DNA from: Pisolithus tinctorius | Lineage: Eukaryota; Basidiomycota; Agaricomycetes; Boletales; Pisolithaceae | Reading direction: 5' to 3' | DNA length: 64,000 bases | NCBI GenBank assembly: GCA_024663395.1 | Contig: JANFAH010000001.1 | Span: 2,480,001 to 2,544,000 of the forward strand | Part shown: piece by piece, positions 13,331-23,425 of the stretch | Numbering within the stretch: position 1 is the stretch's first letter | Layout: each line of letters starts with the position of its first letter | Notes under the pieces: generated by a model | The model's input: the letters and a program-made list of their open reading frames with translations, nothing else | Told to the model about the DNA's origin: nothing | The model's database searches: none | Program-made: the position numbers and the translations under genes

Positions 13331-13893
13331 TCAGTGTTGAGTCGTCTTGACGATTGTGACGACAATAATCACAATAATAACGGCGACCGTAAACCCTATG
13401 ATGAGGCGCATCTGCATACGACCATCAGTATAGCAAATGATACGAAGGAAATGCGACTCGCCTTCATGTCCTTCCACCTGACAAGGACATTATGGTAAAA
13501 AGGGCTTCTAAGAATTCACTTCAAAAACACTTACCACATGTTCTGCGAAACGAAAATATGAGCCATTGGGAAGAAAAGCAAAAGACACGAAACTCACCTT
13601 CCGTACTCTGTTTGCGCCACGACGGAACCCTTGTGCAGAGACTGCAAGGTTATCTGCGACAAACGATGAGATGGCCCGGGTCACCTCAGCTCAACCATTT
13701 GTCCTCACCCGTCTTGTCCTGCAAGGAATCCAACCTCTCCCCTCTTTCTGCGACCTTGGTGATGTTTTCTCTCATGATACCAACCGTATCGTCAATCTGT
13801 TGCTGAATTGCAGCCGTTTTCGGGTTTCCGCCTGAGCCACTTGGGTTCGACGAGGAGCCATTGCGGGGGAGGTAGGGGTCATAAGGTTCGGAC
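13331..13893 (-). CDS. SNC1: Synaptobrevin/VAMP R-SNARE (Snc-like), first exon unresolved
   Basis: R-SNARE of post-Golgi exocytic vesicles. Inferred exons 13893-13709, 13653-13598, 13542-13535 (8 nt), 13477-13462 (16 nt) and 13411-13331. The protein starts within [12 protein letters not shown]. It has the SNARE helix [18 protein letters not shown] with the zero-layer arginine, then [18 protein letters not shown], the juxtamembrane NMWWKDMKMR, and a C-terminal transmembrane segment of Ile/Val ending KTTQH-stop. The NMWWKDMK stretch only reads correctly if two microexons are used, and the 16-nt exon is followed by a GC-AG intron (donor GCGAGT). The first visible exon begins in phase 2, so one more upstream exon with the ATG is needed; none in 13894-14300 satisfied me. 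Family identity is strong. Confidence 0.88.
13535..13542 (-). other. 8-nt microexon of the synaptobrevin gene
   Basis: Encodes Asn-Met and two bases of Trp in the conserved RK-[NQ]-MWWKD juxtamembrane motif. It is flanked by a TTTCGCAG acceptor and a GTAAGT donor on the minus strand. Confidence 0.75.
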
Positions 13894-14971
13894 CTAGGGT
13901 TAACAATCTTCAATATGGTTGACACGCAAGCAGCCACAGATAGCACAAACGAACATGACGACAACGTGAGACTTGACTGTACACAGCGAGTGGTTTTGAA
14001 GACCTGGTAATTTAGTCTCTCACCGTGCGGGGTTGTTGTAAGGGGCTGCTGCGGCTGGCAGAGGAGGGGAACAGCGGGGCCGCTATACGAAAGGTTAGGC
14101 AGGGAGGAGGCGATGTCGTTTCCCACGTGACACAGTCACACGCGTAGCCTTCTTCCGGGCTCAAGCTCAAGGCCTGAATCATACTACATATGGACCGCGA
14201 CCCCTTTTAAAACAACACTTACGGTGTACTAAACTGGATGTCGAGATTTATCTAGGCTGGTGCTCGAATTTTTCTAAGTCGGTATTCCGTCGCATTAACG
14301 ACTTTATTTATATTAAGGTGAGATCTTCCTGTCCAACTAATTGAGTTTCTGCAAGTGACCGCAGATTTGGTTCACTCGTGGATCCAACCCGCCGTGGTGA
14401 AACTTGTCTTCGCAGTGGATAAGCGAGTGTGTCTGCTCTGCAGCTCAATCACCGCGAAGCTAATTGTCCACGAACGAGATCTCCAACCTTGCTCCACAGT
14501 TGCGGATGATTTCGCGGAGTGACTGGGTAGTGTTCAAGCTTTTCGTGCGAAGTTCTCGATCGTGTCAGCGCATAATTCCAGGGTATTTCTGGCTTCGATA
14601 TCCAGCTTGGCGGGCTTTTCCATGCGTATTCCAATGGTTTCCTTCTCAGTTCGAGCCAACCTTGACCAGCAAGGCAAACCCTGATCAGAACGACTTATGT
14701 GTAAAAAAAACCTACGCAGGCGGAAACACCTTTGAATTACGACGGGTGCCCTGCCACATGTACGCTCATCTACCCCATCTGGTGTCAAATGGATGTTCCA
14801 GGGAAATTTGAGTTTGAAATTTGAAGAGTTTCGCCGTCTTTGTTTCAATTCGATGTCATCTCCCACTTGTGGAAGGGGTCGGGTGTACTGCCGATAGGAT
14901 AACAATTCTGTTGTTGGTTTTCGTCCCCCGAGCCCTTCATCTCTGTTCGCATTTCTCCCCCGATCCTCTAG
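13894..14971. other. Synaptobrevin upstream region and start of duplicated desaturase segment
   Basis: 13894 to about 14430 must contain the missing first exon and promoter of the synaptobrevin gene. It includes a C/T-rich tract on the minus strand and in-frame proline-alanine codons ending at a GTGAGA donor near 14020. From about 14430 onward the sequence matches the region upstream of the intact desaturase (about 25430-26015) with many substitutions, so the old duplication included upstream non-coding DNA. No separate gene seen. Confidence 0.5.
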
Positions 14972-16213
14972 ATGCTGCCAGTCCAGGACCTCACAACAAG
15001 ATTTCCTACCATCACCGGAATCAGGTAGGTCAGCACCGGTGTGTAGGTACTCACCCACGCCGTAGCCCTTTATGGCTTTCTGCGAGTGCCGATCATCCCA
15101 AAGACGATCATTTGTGCAGGCTCCTACATTCACACCATGCTCGGTACGTGAACTCGTTAGGCATAGGTCTTTGTGGCGCTGCTGACAATGCACTGCTTTC
15201 GAAGGTATTACTGTAGGTTCACCCCGGAAGCTACACGTCTTGTAGCGGCATGATTACATCGCATCGTCGTGGAGGCTACCATCATCTGTGGCCACGTTGA
15301 TCGTACAACGCCTCATTCCTCTTGCAGGTTTTCCTCATCCTGGGTGGGGCAAGCGCAGTTCATCGGTCGTATTACTGGTTGGTCCACCACCACCGTTCTC
15401 GCCAGACATATATGATACCGACACGATTCCGAGAGGGGTTTCCTTTGAGCGCATATCGGCTGGATAATGTCTGACTCCATATATTGACTAGTTTTTCAAA
15501 GGAATACCTTTCGTTGGTATCAATGGGACCTTACCGAGTGGTTCATTGCGACGTGTCACCGGCTGGGTCTGGCCTCCCACGGGTGTTCCCTAGCAACGAA
15601 ATTGAGAAAGGCACCCTTACGATGAAGCTGAAAGCTTTCAAGAACGCCCAAGATTCCCTTGAGTAACCTGTCACTTCCGACAAACTGCCTATAGTGAAGT
15701 AGGAAACATGTGAGGGACGCTATCCGGCGCCCAGCACGAGCTTTTATTTCTCGCCCTCAGAGTGTATTCTCAGTCCGGAAGGAATCTAATCGTGCACTTT
15801 ACTGCTCGTATCCGGGTTTATCCACGACGCAACCCTTGCGACCAGGGCTCTCTGCCAGCAACACAGGAAAGGGCATGACTGCCGCGTTCTTCGGTAGTAT
15901 TTGTATACGCTCACACGCCGCCCACAGCGCAAGTTTTTATTTGCGACTCGTCGTCCGCTGGCGATTATCTTTCGGGAATTCCCATGCCACGCGTCCTTCT
16001 TTGATAAATCCTTGGATCTGTCCCTCTCACCTATGATTCTGGTGTATTTATTCCTCATACACTCCGGAGTCTATTTATGTACTTACCCGCACCGCAGCCT
16101 CTCGTCATGATGCGTGTAGGAGTGGCAGTATCGAAACGCCCCTTCAATAAGTCGTTCTACCTAGTCAACGGTTTTTTATCGCCAGAAATCGTCTGGCAGA
16201 GACTGAAAGTTTA
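14972..16213 (+). pseudogene. Decayed Ole1-type delta-9 fatty acid desaturase
   Basis: A degenerate direct duplicate of the intact desaturase at 26016-27733, recognisable over its whole length. The conserved Trp codon after ACCGGAATCAGR has become TAG (about 15025). Histidine box I has lost HRLWSHR to substitutions including a TGA (about 15295). Box [12 protein letters not shown] has also changed. About 430 bp that carries the second half of the desaturase, including box III HNFHH, is deleted near 15470, where the sequence jumps to the region before the exon starting at 26990. The downstream cytochrome b5 part survives as fragments (HPGG region and AAFFG) up to about 16213. No desaturase activity is possible. 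The function and exon plan are inferred from the intact copy. Confidence 0.88.
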
Positions 16214-16970
16214 ACCTCTGTCCCCAATTCGGAAGAACAACGAATCCTTTAGTTTTAATATATACACTGCAGGCAACGGCCTCGTCGTCGCCTAGATGTA
16301 TTATTATGTACCACATGGTCGAAGGATAAAGACAATGTTACAGACATACCGCACTGGTATGCGGTGATCCCTCTAAGTAAACAAGGAAATAAGCTGTACC
16401 TAAGTATGGGGAAAACTCGAAGTCATTCCTACGAAGTGTGCTGTTCAGTTCGAACTCGAGTTCATATGGCCATCTACGCTGACAAGAGTTGTAGCTCCAG
16501 TAAGTGAGGTGCAGTGAGATTGGAGCAGAGGCAGACATTGCAACGCATGGGAAGACAAGTGGAACGAGTGGGCGAGGTTCAGTTTTTACAAGGTGCCACA
16601 GGGGCATGACCAAAAGCGGGACACGTAATAGGATGGTAGTTTCCTAATTTGGCTATCGGTGTCAGCCGAAGTTGAGATCCCGCCAAATCGACCCGTCACT
16701 CGACACAGACACCAAAGACTCAGCAAGTCCCCGGCAAATCCGTCAAGGTGAGCTCGAAGTCATGCCACTTTGCAGTATGGAACACGTCAGATGCGTCCAG
16801 CACGTCCTAATGCAGGGTTGGGCCGAGAAACTGGGTGGTTTTGGGTCTAGGATGGGTGGATGAGCTGGACTACTTCCGGATGGCGTCTCCTTGTCCTACC
16901 CGTGCTTTGGCATACTTGCGTTTACATGATGAACTGATCGGCTTTCCACCTGTATCTTCAATTCCTGCAG
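16214..16970. other. Upstream region of the eL24 gene
   Basis: About 0.75 kb between the desaturase pseudogene and the ribosomal protein start. Open frames here (for example 16338-16613 minus and 16672-16863 plus) have no recognisable similarity and no family-like composition. It presumably carries the eL24 promoter and 5' UTR. The C/T-rich run CTTTCCACCTGTATCTTC just before the ATG is typical of fungal ribosomal protein leaders. Confidence 0.5.
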
Positions 16971-17588
16971 ATGGTACGTGTACAAGCGATATCCGCTTAG
17001 TCTGCGCTGACATCCGTACAGAAGCTCGAAATCGACTCGTTCTCGGGGTACCGTATCTACCCAGCCAAGGGTAAGCTTTTCGTCCGCGGAGACTCAAAGG
17101 TCGGCAACCTATCCTCTGATATCATAGTACCATGCTGATTATGTCTTATTCTGTCCTAACCAGATCTTCCGCTTCGCTAGCTCCAAGAACTCTTCCCTTT
17201 TCCTCCAACGCAAAAACCCTCGTAAGATTGCCTGGACACAGGTTTATCGGCGTATGCACAAGAAAGGTATCACGGAGGAAGTTGCCAAGAAACGCTCACG
17301 CCGAGTTGTGAAGCACCAGCGTGGTATCGTTGGTGCTGACCTTGCTGCCATCGCTGCCAAGCGTAATCAAACTGCTGCTGTCCGCTCACAACAACGATTG
17401 GCTGCTATCCAGAAAGCAAAGACTGAAAAGAAAGAGAAGGAGGCAAAGAAGACCAAGGTAGGTGACTTATGTTAACCTGAACAGCTCTGGAGTTTTCATG
17501 TGCTTTGTAGCCCTCAACCCGCGCACCGGTAACAACAGCTCCCAAGATATCGAAGCAGCAGATGAAGGGTGGCAAGGGTGGCCGATGA
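16971..17588 (+). CDS. RPL24: 60S ribosomal protein eL24
   Basis: Structural protein of the large ribosomal subunit, sitting near the inter-subunit bridge. Inferred exons 16971-16973, 17022-17099, 17164-17457 and 17511-17588 sum to 453 nt and give 150 aa, normal for the fungal protein. Exon 1 holds only the ATG, a common arrangement in fungal ribosomal protein genes. The sequence shows IDSFSGYRIYPAKG, KLFVRGDSKIFRFASSKN, FLQRKNPRKIAWTQVYRR, KKRSRRVVKHQRGIVGADL and a basic tail ending KGGKGGR. The first intron runs from GTACGT to CCGTACAG. It is convergent with GNA1, whose stop lies 295 nt away on the other strand. Confidence 0.95.
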
Positions 17589-17882
17589 GCATTTGTTTAG
17601 TATTGGGAATTACACATGTAATTGTCGTTATGTTTCCCGCCCGTCGCTTGGACAAACCAGATATGCCGCATGCGGTTACATGCCATTAGAAATCAGTCCG
17701 AGGAATCGAGGGATATATAATTATGCAGGTATGTGTGTCAAGTGTCCAAGATGGAAAAAATGTGGGGGAGTATGTCGGTAGAGATGCAGCGCACAGATGA
17801 ATTGGTCTAGAGTTTCGGTGAGTGCGATCGCTCTGGTGTGTACCTAACCTATGAGTGGGGTGAGGCAGTTTAAACATGAAGA

Positions 17883-18511
17883 TCAAACCCTTGAACCTAC
17901 CATCTCAACTTCCTTTTTGGTGTATCCACATTTTTCGTAGAAGGCTGTGGAGAGACGGCGAGTAAGCGCCGCAGAAGACAATACAACACAGCCACATACG
18001 AATGTTGGAATCGTTGCAGTTGAGAATTGTCTTATAGCAGCCACAGCTCTCGCTAATGTGGGTGAGGGCCTGGATGATGCGCATACCCAATTTCTTCCCC
18101 TGTTGACTCTTGTCAACAGCGATGTCTTCGATGTGACCAACACTTCCAAAACCCCGTAAAAACTTGTGCTCGATAAAGACAGTGCCGACGCCAACAATTT
18201 TGTCGGTTGCCTGATCAACGATGACCAAGGAGTAGTACGTCTTGGACAATCCCCGCATGGCATCAAACTGTGCCACCCACGCGTCCTCCCCAAGATCATT
18301 AACCACGGAGAGCACGGAGAGCACGGATAAGTGACCGCGTTTATAATCCGTGGATGCGAGAGGACGTAACTAATGAAACGGCGTTGTCCTTCTGTCTATA
18401 TGAATGTGCAGAACGACGTACGGTCAATCCGGGAGGTAACTGTTTGACGACCTCTGCGGAGATCAGGTCTTGGGGGAACATGAGGTCGAGAGTGGGCTCT
18501 GTAGCAACCAT
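17883..18511 (-). CDS. GNA1: Glucosamine 6-phosphate N-acetyltransferase
   Basis: Acetyl-CoA-dependent enzyme of the UDP-GlcNAc (chitin precursor) pathway. Inferred exons 18511-18422, 18369-18000 and 17944-17883 sum to 522 nt and give 173 aa (yeast 159, human 184). The GNAT fold has SKTYYSLVIVD, GTVFIEHKFLRGFGSVGHIEDIAV, the acetyl-CoA loop QQGKKLGMRII, CGCYKTILNC and the C-terminal PFYEKCGYTKKEVEM. Exon 1 begins MVATEPTLDLMFPQDL, and its ATG gives the usual start FxxxLI. SVLSVLSVV near residue 50 comes from a short in-phase duplication of a 9-bp unit. A final GTAGGT after GAGATG could be a donor to a further exon, but the in-frame stop gives a normal length. Confidence 0.94.
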
Positions 18512-18769
18512 TGTTAGCTGAGGTAGAAGATAATAAAGAACAGGCGTTGGGAAGGGAATGGCTAGATGGTATGTTGATATACACGTCCGTTGCGATGAAC
18601 TCGGTTTTATAGAGGTCCTTCCAAATGCAGTAGCCGCTGTCTACGTTAGCACAGCCACCGATGCGGCCTATTTCAAACCCCGACACCTACTCCATAAAAA
18701 GGTAACCCCTATATAGGGTTACATTGGGAGCAGTGCGCCTGAGAGAAATGGGCCTTGCCAGCGTCAACC

Positions 18770-21011
18770 ATGTCATCCAATGGAGTCAGCGAAAAAAAGG
18801 TTGACCAGTACCACCACTACATTCCAAGGTTTATCCTACGTCGTTATCAAGTAGGACCAGTCAAGTATTACACGCTCAGCTGCGTTCGAATGCTAGCAAC
18901 ACTGACCCGCCTTCAGGTCCAAGGCTGAGCGCCGGCGCCTCTTCAAAAAGACTGGCATCGACCCAGAATACGTCCATTATTGGGACGTGGCGAAGGGCAC
19001 CCTGGATGTGTGACCAATCGGCCAAGTCTATGGCGTACAGAATCTGTACAGAGATTGCAATAACACCGAAAATGTAAACGCAGTCGAGCAGAAGCTGTCC
19101 ATGCTGGAATCCAGGGCGGCTGCCGTGATAAAGGACCTGCATTCAGCCCTTCCAACAAACAGATTTTCCGTCAAACGTAGACCATTGGAGGACCTCCGCA
19201 AGTTCCTACTTATTATGCACCTCCGAAATGTCGGGATCAAGGATAGCTACTTTGACGAAGATCAGAACGGGCCAGTGCGGGAGTGGATTAAACATTACAA
19301 ACAATCCCAAGGGTTTAAGACATCCGCCGAAGCATGGTTGGGTAACCTCCAGTATTACCTCGACAACTCCCACTCCCAGATAATGACTCATGCAGCGGAG
19401 ATCTTGGACAAATACGGCTATCGACACATCATGGAATGGTTGTGTGGTCGTACTTCTGGCACAGAAATTGAAAACGGACCCGCCATCACTTACCAGAGTA
19501 ATTGCGGAAGCAAATACACATGTGTCTGGGAAGCTGCCGAAGGAGAAGAGTTTGCACTTACCCACAACGGTTTCGGATTATGGGAGGGTATCGTCAATGG
19601 CTTTCCCTGCGTCCACAACATATTTGTCGTCAGCCCTCGCATTGTTATAGTGTTGCGTCTCAACGAGTTGGAGCCTGATGATGTCGTCTCCAGTGTATTG
19701 GTGCACATCAAACAGCCACCTCCCGACGTCGAGTATCACGGATGTTCGATTTTTCCCGGTCTAGGCACCCACAAGGAGCTGGAAGCATACAGGAGTTCTA
19801 AGCGGGCTGAGGAAGATGTATTCCATTTCAATGTCAAGAGGCTCACAGTGGCTGAGACTATGCATGTCAACCACATCCTCCTTGACAACGTGCGCAACGA
19901 TGGATCTGTCACCTTTGCCTCGAAAGCATGCATGTTGCGGACGGCGCGCGCTTACCTTAATCCATTCTATTTGCAGAGGAACCGGAAGATTCCTGGCCTT
20001 ATTAAGCTGCTGGAGGACACTCTGACGTCCTACGAAACCTCCGAGGGTGATATCGATCCGCGGAAGCTCGTCCATTTGGAGCTTTTCACACTTCTCATGG
20101 ACATATCCACCGGAAAGAAGTTATATGTCTCAGCGTACGACCGTGCATGGGCAGTGACAAATCTACTGGGGGCAAGCAGGGACTTCTCCTCTATCTTCGC
20201 GTTAGAGCTAGATGAACGCTGTCGGAGCATATACATGAAATTCCTGTGCGATTGCCACCAGGTGCTATTCATTCCGCTAGCAGAGCTTGTCGAGACTCTG
20301 CCCGATGACACCTCGGAATCTCTGTTCACGGTGCTCTATGAGGCCATGGAAACTTGTGGCTTCGTTCGAAGCACAACTGGTAGCAAAGTGGACACCTTGC
20401 AGGATGAAGCTCTCGCTCTTGCGTTCCTGGAACTCGCATGTGACGATGTCAGCGCATGGTACAAACTGATTACCAGCGACCCACGTGCCGCTCCAATACT
20501 ATCCCAGCTCTTTGAAGAAGGGACGACTCCCGACGATGGAATGATAGAGCTCGTGATGCACGTGGTGACTAATCCTGCGAAGTTCAAGAGCGATTATGAA
20601 AGGGCCCTCGTCCTCCACCGCGCAGTATGCGTGTCTGGCCCTCTGCGAGACGACCTACCCGTGTACTGCTCATCTTCGATCGCAGCCATTGTCCATGGAG
20701 TTGCAAAGTTGGTGCCAGTCAGCAGCCAGTCAGCGGAACCGAAAGTGCGCCTTGCTATGCGCCTTTCGCAAACACACTGGTTGAAGCTTTTAGGGATGGT
20801 CAAGGGCCTCATGGCACAGGGAGGACTAAGTTTTACTTCTGGACAAGGAAAGGTACCCTCGACGGACCTTCGCCAGGCTACAGACGATGTTATCGTTATC
20901 GGTGTTCTCACCTGGATGGCCAAACACCGAAGAGACTTTTTGAACAACTTTTGTCGGCCGCGGAACATTCATCTTGTGGAGACAGGGAAAAGAAGCGACG
21001 CTAAGAAGTAG
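18770..21011 (+). CDS. DUF4238 family protein, apparent in-frame stop near the N-terminus
   Basis: The N-terminal exon (18770-18850) encodes QYHHYIPRFILRRYQ, the DUF4238 signature, whose molecular role is unknown. A likely intron 18851-18923 leads to AERRRLFKKTGIDPEY. The reading frame then meets TGA at 19011-19013, just before PIGQVYGVQNLYRD, NTENVNAVEQKLSMLESRAA and an open frame to 21011. The family motif V-Y-x-x-x-N-L-Y-R-D lies directly after the TGA, and the expected codon is CGA (Arg), so a C-to-T transition is the simplest reading. A 54-nt GT-AG intron (about 18986-19039) would also remove the stop, but it would delete the conserved VYGVQ. Met codons after it would allow a shortened 636-aa product from 19101. 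The gene is either a recent pseudogene or a truncated protein. Confidence 0.7.
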
Positions 21012-21255
21012 AAGGAAGTTCGAGCAGCTATGGGTTAGTTGAAAGTCGCGTGTGCTAGTATAACACTCTCCCCTCCGCCCATGAAATCCCAAGAAACTTG
21101 AGCTCAAGTAGATCTATTAGTCTATTTTGAACGTTCGTTTTCACTCACCTTCACACGGGAACTAGACGAATGCAGGTTCCAAGGAATGAGGTTTGAATGT
21201 AGCATCGAAATGCCTACAGACATCGGGTGGGAATTTAGTAACAACGTCCCTAACG

Positions 21256-23425
21256 TCATGGACGTCTGAAGCGATCCAGTGCTGATGGCTTCTTGGGCTC
21301 TATCTCCCCTTTTGCTCTCTCCTTCGCAATACGTTTTTCTTCCCTTTGCTTCTCTAATTTAGACCGAATGGCGACCTGACAGAAATTAGCTATCAGTATT
21401 TGAAAAGGCAACATATGTAGGGAGACACTGACAGCTGTGGGGTCAATAACGTTTTTGCGTTGCTTTCTCAGATACCGCTTCAAGCTCTTTCCCCGCCCGC
21501 GCATCCTCTTCTTCTCCCGCTCACCCACTGACCTCTTGTCGTTGGTGCTCACAACACCCTCTTCTTCGTTGGCACCACCGACCTCGTCAGCATCGGCATC
21601 GATTTCTGTTTCCTCCGCTTTTCCCTCTATACGAAGCCTTTCCAGGCGGGGAAGACGTGCGAAGGGGATATCGTGTTTGTCATTAACGGCAGTCGTCAAC
21701 TTCGGTGGTGGAGCTAATGATCCAACGAAGTCTGGATCTAAAGCAATCATATCCGGTTGGATCTTTATTAAAGGAAGAGCTTGAGACGTGCAAAGCCAAC
21801 ATTTGAATAGAACGATGACGTACCTTATCTAACAAACCCTTAACTTCTCGCTCCCGTCTAGCTTTCTTGTTCTCAAATGGATCAGCCTCCGCACTATCGA
21901 AGTTGGCTTCTCCGGATCCAGGGACAAGGATACTGGAAAGACCGGCGTTGTGCCCTACAGTGAGGATGTCCTGAAACGGACAGAATCGCACGGAGGTAAG
22001 TGGTCTATGTGGAATCGGATGCGTTAGATAGAGGGGTGGAGGAACTTTTGGAGCGAAGAATGTTTGGATGGATGGTTTTGTGTACATCTGGGAGGAAAGG
22101 ATTATAGTCAGCTAATGAACAAAGATCAATGACGACGCCTTACATTGACACTGCCCCCCGTAGCCACCGCCAACGCACCCTTCGCACTCCACTCCAGCTC
22201 AGCACCCCCACCTCTAGTCGTCCATTCCCGAACGCACCCCTTCCAATTGCGACAATCCCAAACTTTGACTATGCCATCTGCGCCAGAGGACGCCATGTAC
22301 CTTCCACCAGTGCTTGGATCCACACTCAAACCTACAACCGGTCCTAAATGCGCGAGTAGCTGTACTGCAGGATGAGGAAGGTTAGGAGTCCATAAAGTCA
22401 CAACACCGTTTTGGTGGCCTAGGTGTATGACAGCGTTATGTCGGTTTTGAGTCATGGTACGGCAAGCACCTAGTTTGGTTCGGTGATCTGCTACAAGGCT
22501 ACCAGTTGATGTATCTTGGTATTTTAAATGGCCAGTATTTCCCTGTCGTGTATCCGATTAGTTGCAGGAACACGATGTAGGTTAACTCGGATAATTCACC
22601 ACAGAGACTAGTAACCAATGGTATGGCAGAAACTCTAGCCGTGTCGGCTCGATATGTGCTTTCAGTCGATGAATCTCTACGCCATCGCGGTCGTATATGA
22701 ACGCATATTTTTTCTGCGCAACTGCAAAAAAAGATTGGTCTTGAAGAAATCTACTAAAATGTCTGATGATGCCCGCATGGACTGCTTGGTAAACCCACGT
22801 TATATCGCGACATGTCTCTTGTAACTGGAGTTCTGTGTGTATCGTGCCGGTTTGCCAATCGAATGTTGCAACATGACCAGTTTTACCGACAATAGCCAAG
22901 TGCCTTTGATATCGCAAAGGTAGTGGTGGGTTGAGGGACATTAGTAGATTCAATGACAGCACTGACTGACCTGCCGTTTCTCGTGTACCGTGATCGATAC
23001 GGACCGCCATCAAGCTTCCACTCCTGTCTGCCTTTCGCAGCTTCTTGACCAACGTCCTCTACAATCTCCTTTTGACCCACACGCCATGTACGCTCCATCT
23101 CGTTCTCCACCTGGATTGTTCCAGCATCGTTGGTAAGTAGAAGTTCTGCATCGCGCAGGAGTGCCTTCGCTCTCGCAGCATTGGAAGCCTGTCGGTTTAG
23201 ATGGGAGCGTAACTTAATATCTTTTACGTGTGAATGTTTTGGAATTTGCCCTGGAGGTGGTGATGTCGGACGGAGGGATTTGGGGAGAGATGTCGTTCGA
23301 GAGATGGAGGCTGCTGTCAGGTCCGAGGGCGGCGGAGGTTTGGCCGGTCGCGTTTCGGTGTTTCCACGTTTTCTCTTTTTGTTGAGTGGTTTAACTGCAT
23401 TCCCTTTGGAAATCAAGGAATCCAT
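21256..23425 (-). CDS. UTP7: U3 snoRNP/SSU processome WD40 protein Utp7 (WDR46-like)
   Basis: Nucleolar factor for 18S rRNA maturation. Inferred exons 23425-22971, 22903-22799, 22750-22600, 22542-22144, 22087-21824, 21762-21433 and 21375-21256 sum to 1,824 nt and give 607 aa. The N-terminus is basic, followed by GRQEWKLDGGPYRSRYTRNGR. The propeller includes HLAIVGKTGHVATFDWQTG, QETCRDITFLQDQSFFAVAQKK, EFLPYHWLL, NTGHLKYQDTSTG, HQNGVVTLWTPN and ASSGADGIVKVWD. The Utp7-specific tail has RPLTSVRFCPFQD and a KR-rich region ending KPSALDRFRRP. The RDIT-FLQ junction shows the splice choice clearly. All seven junctions are GT-AG. Assignment is firm from the many family-specific blocks. Confidence 0.95.

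Noticed and set aside
19020..19045. 33-nt intron in DUF4238 (GTGTGA to GTACAG)
   Set aside because: Shorter than any intron in this window (minimum about 47 nt) and would delete conserved residues.
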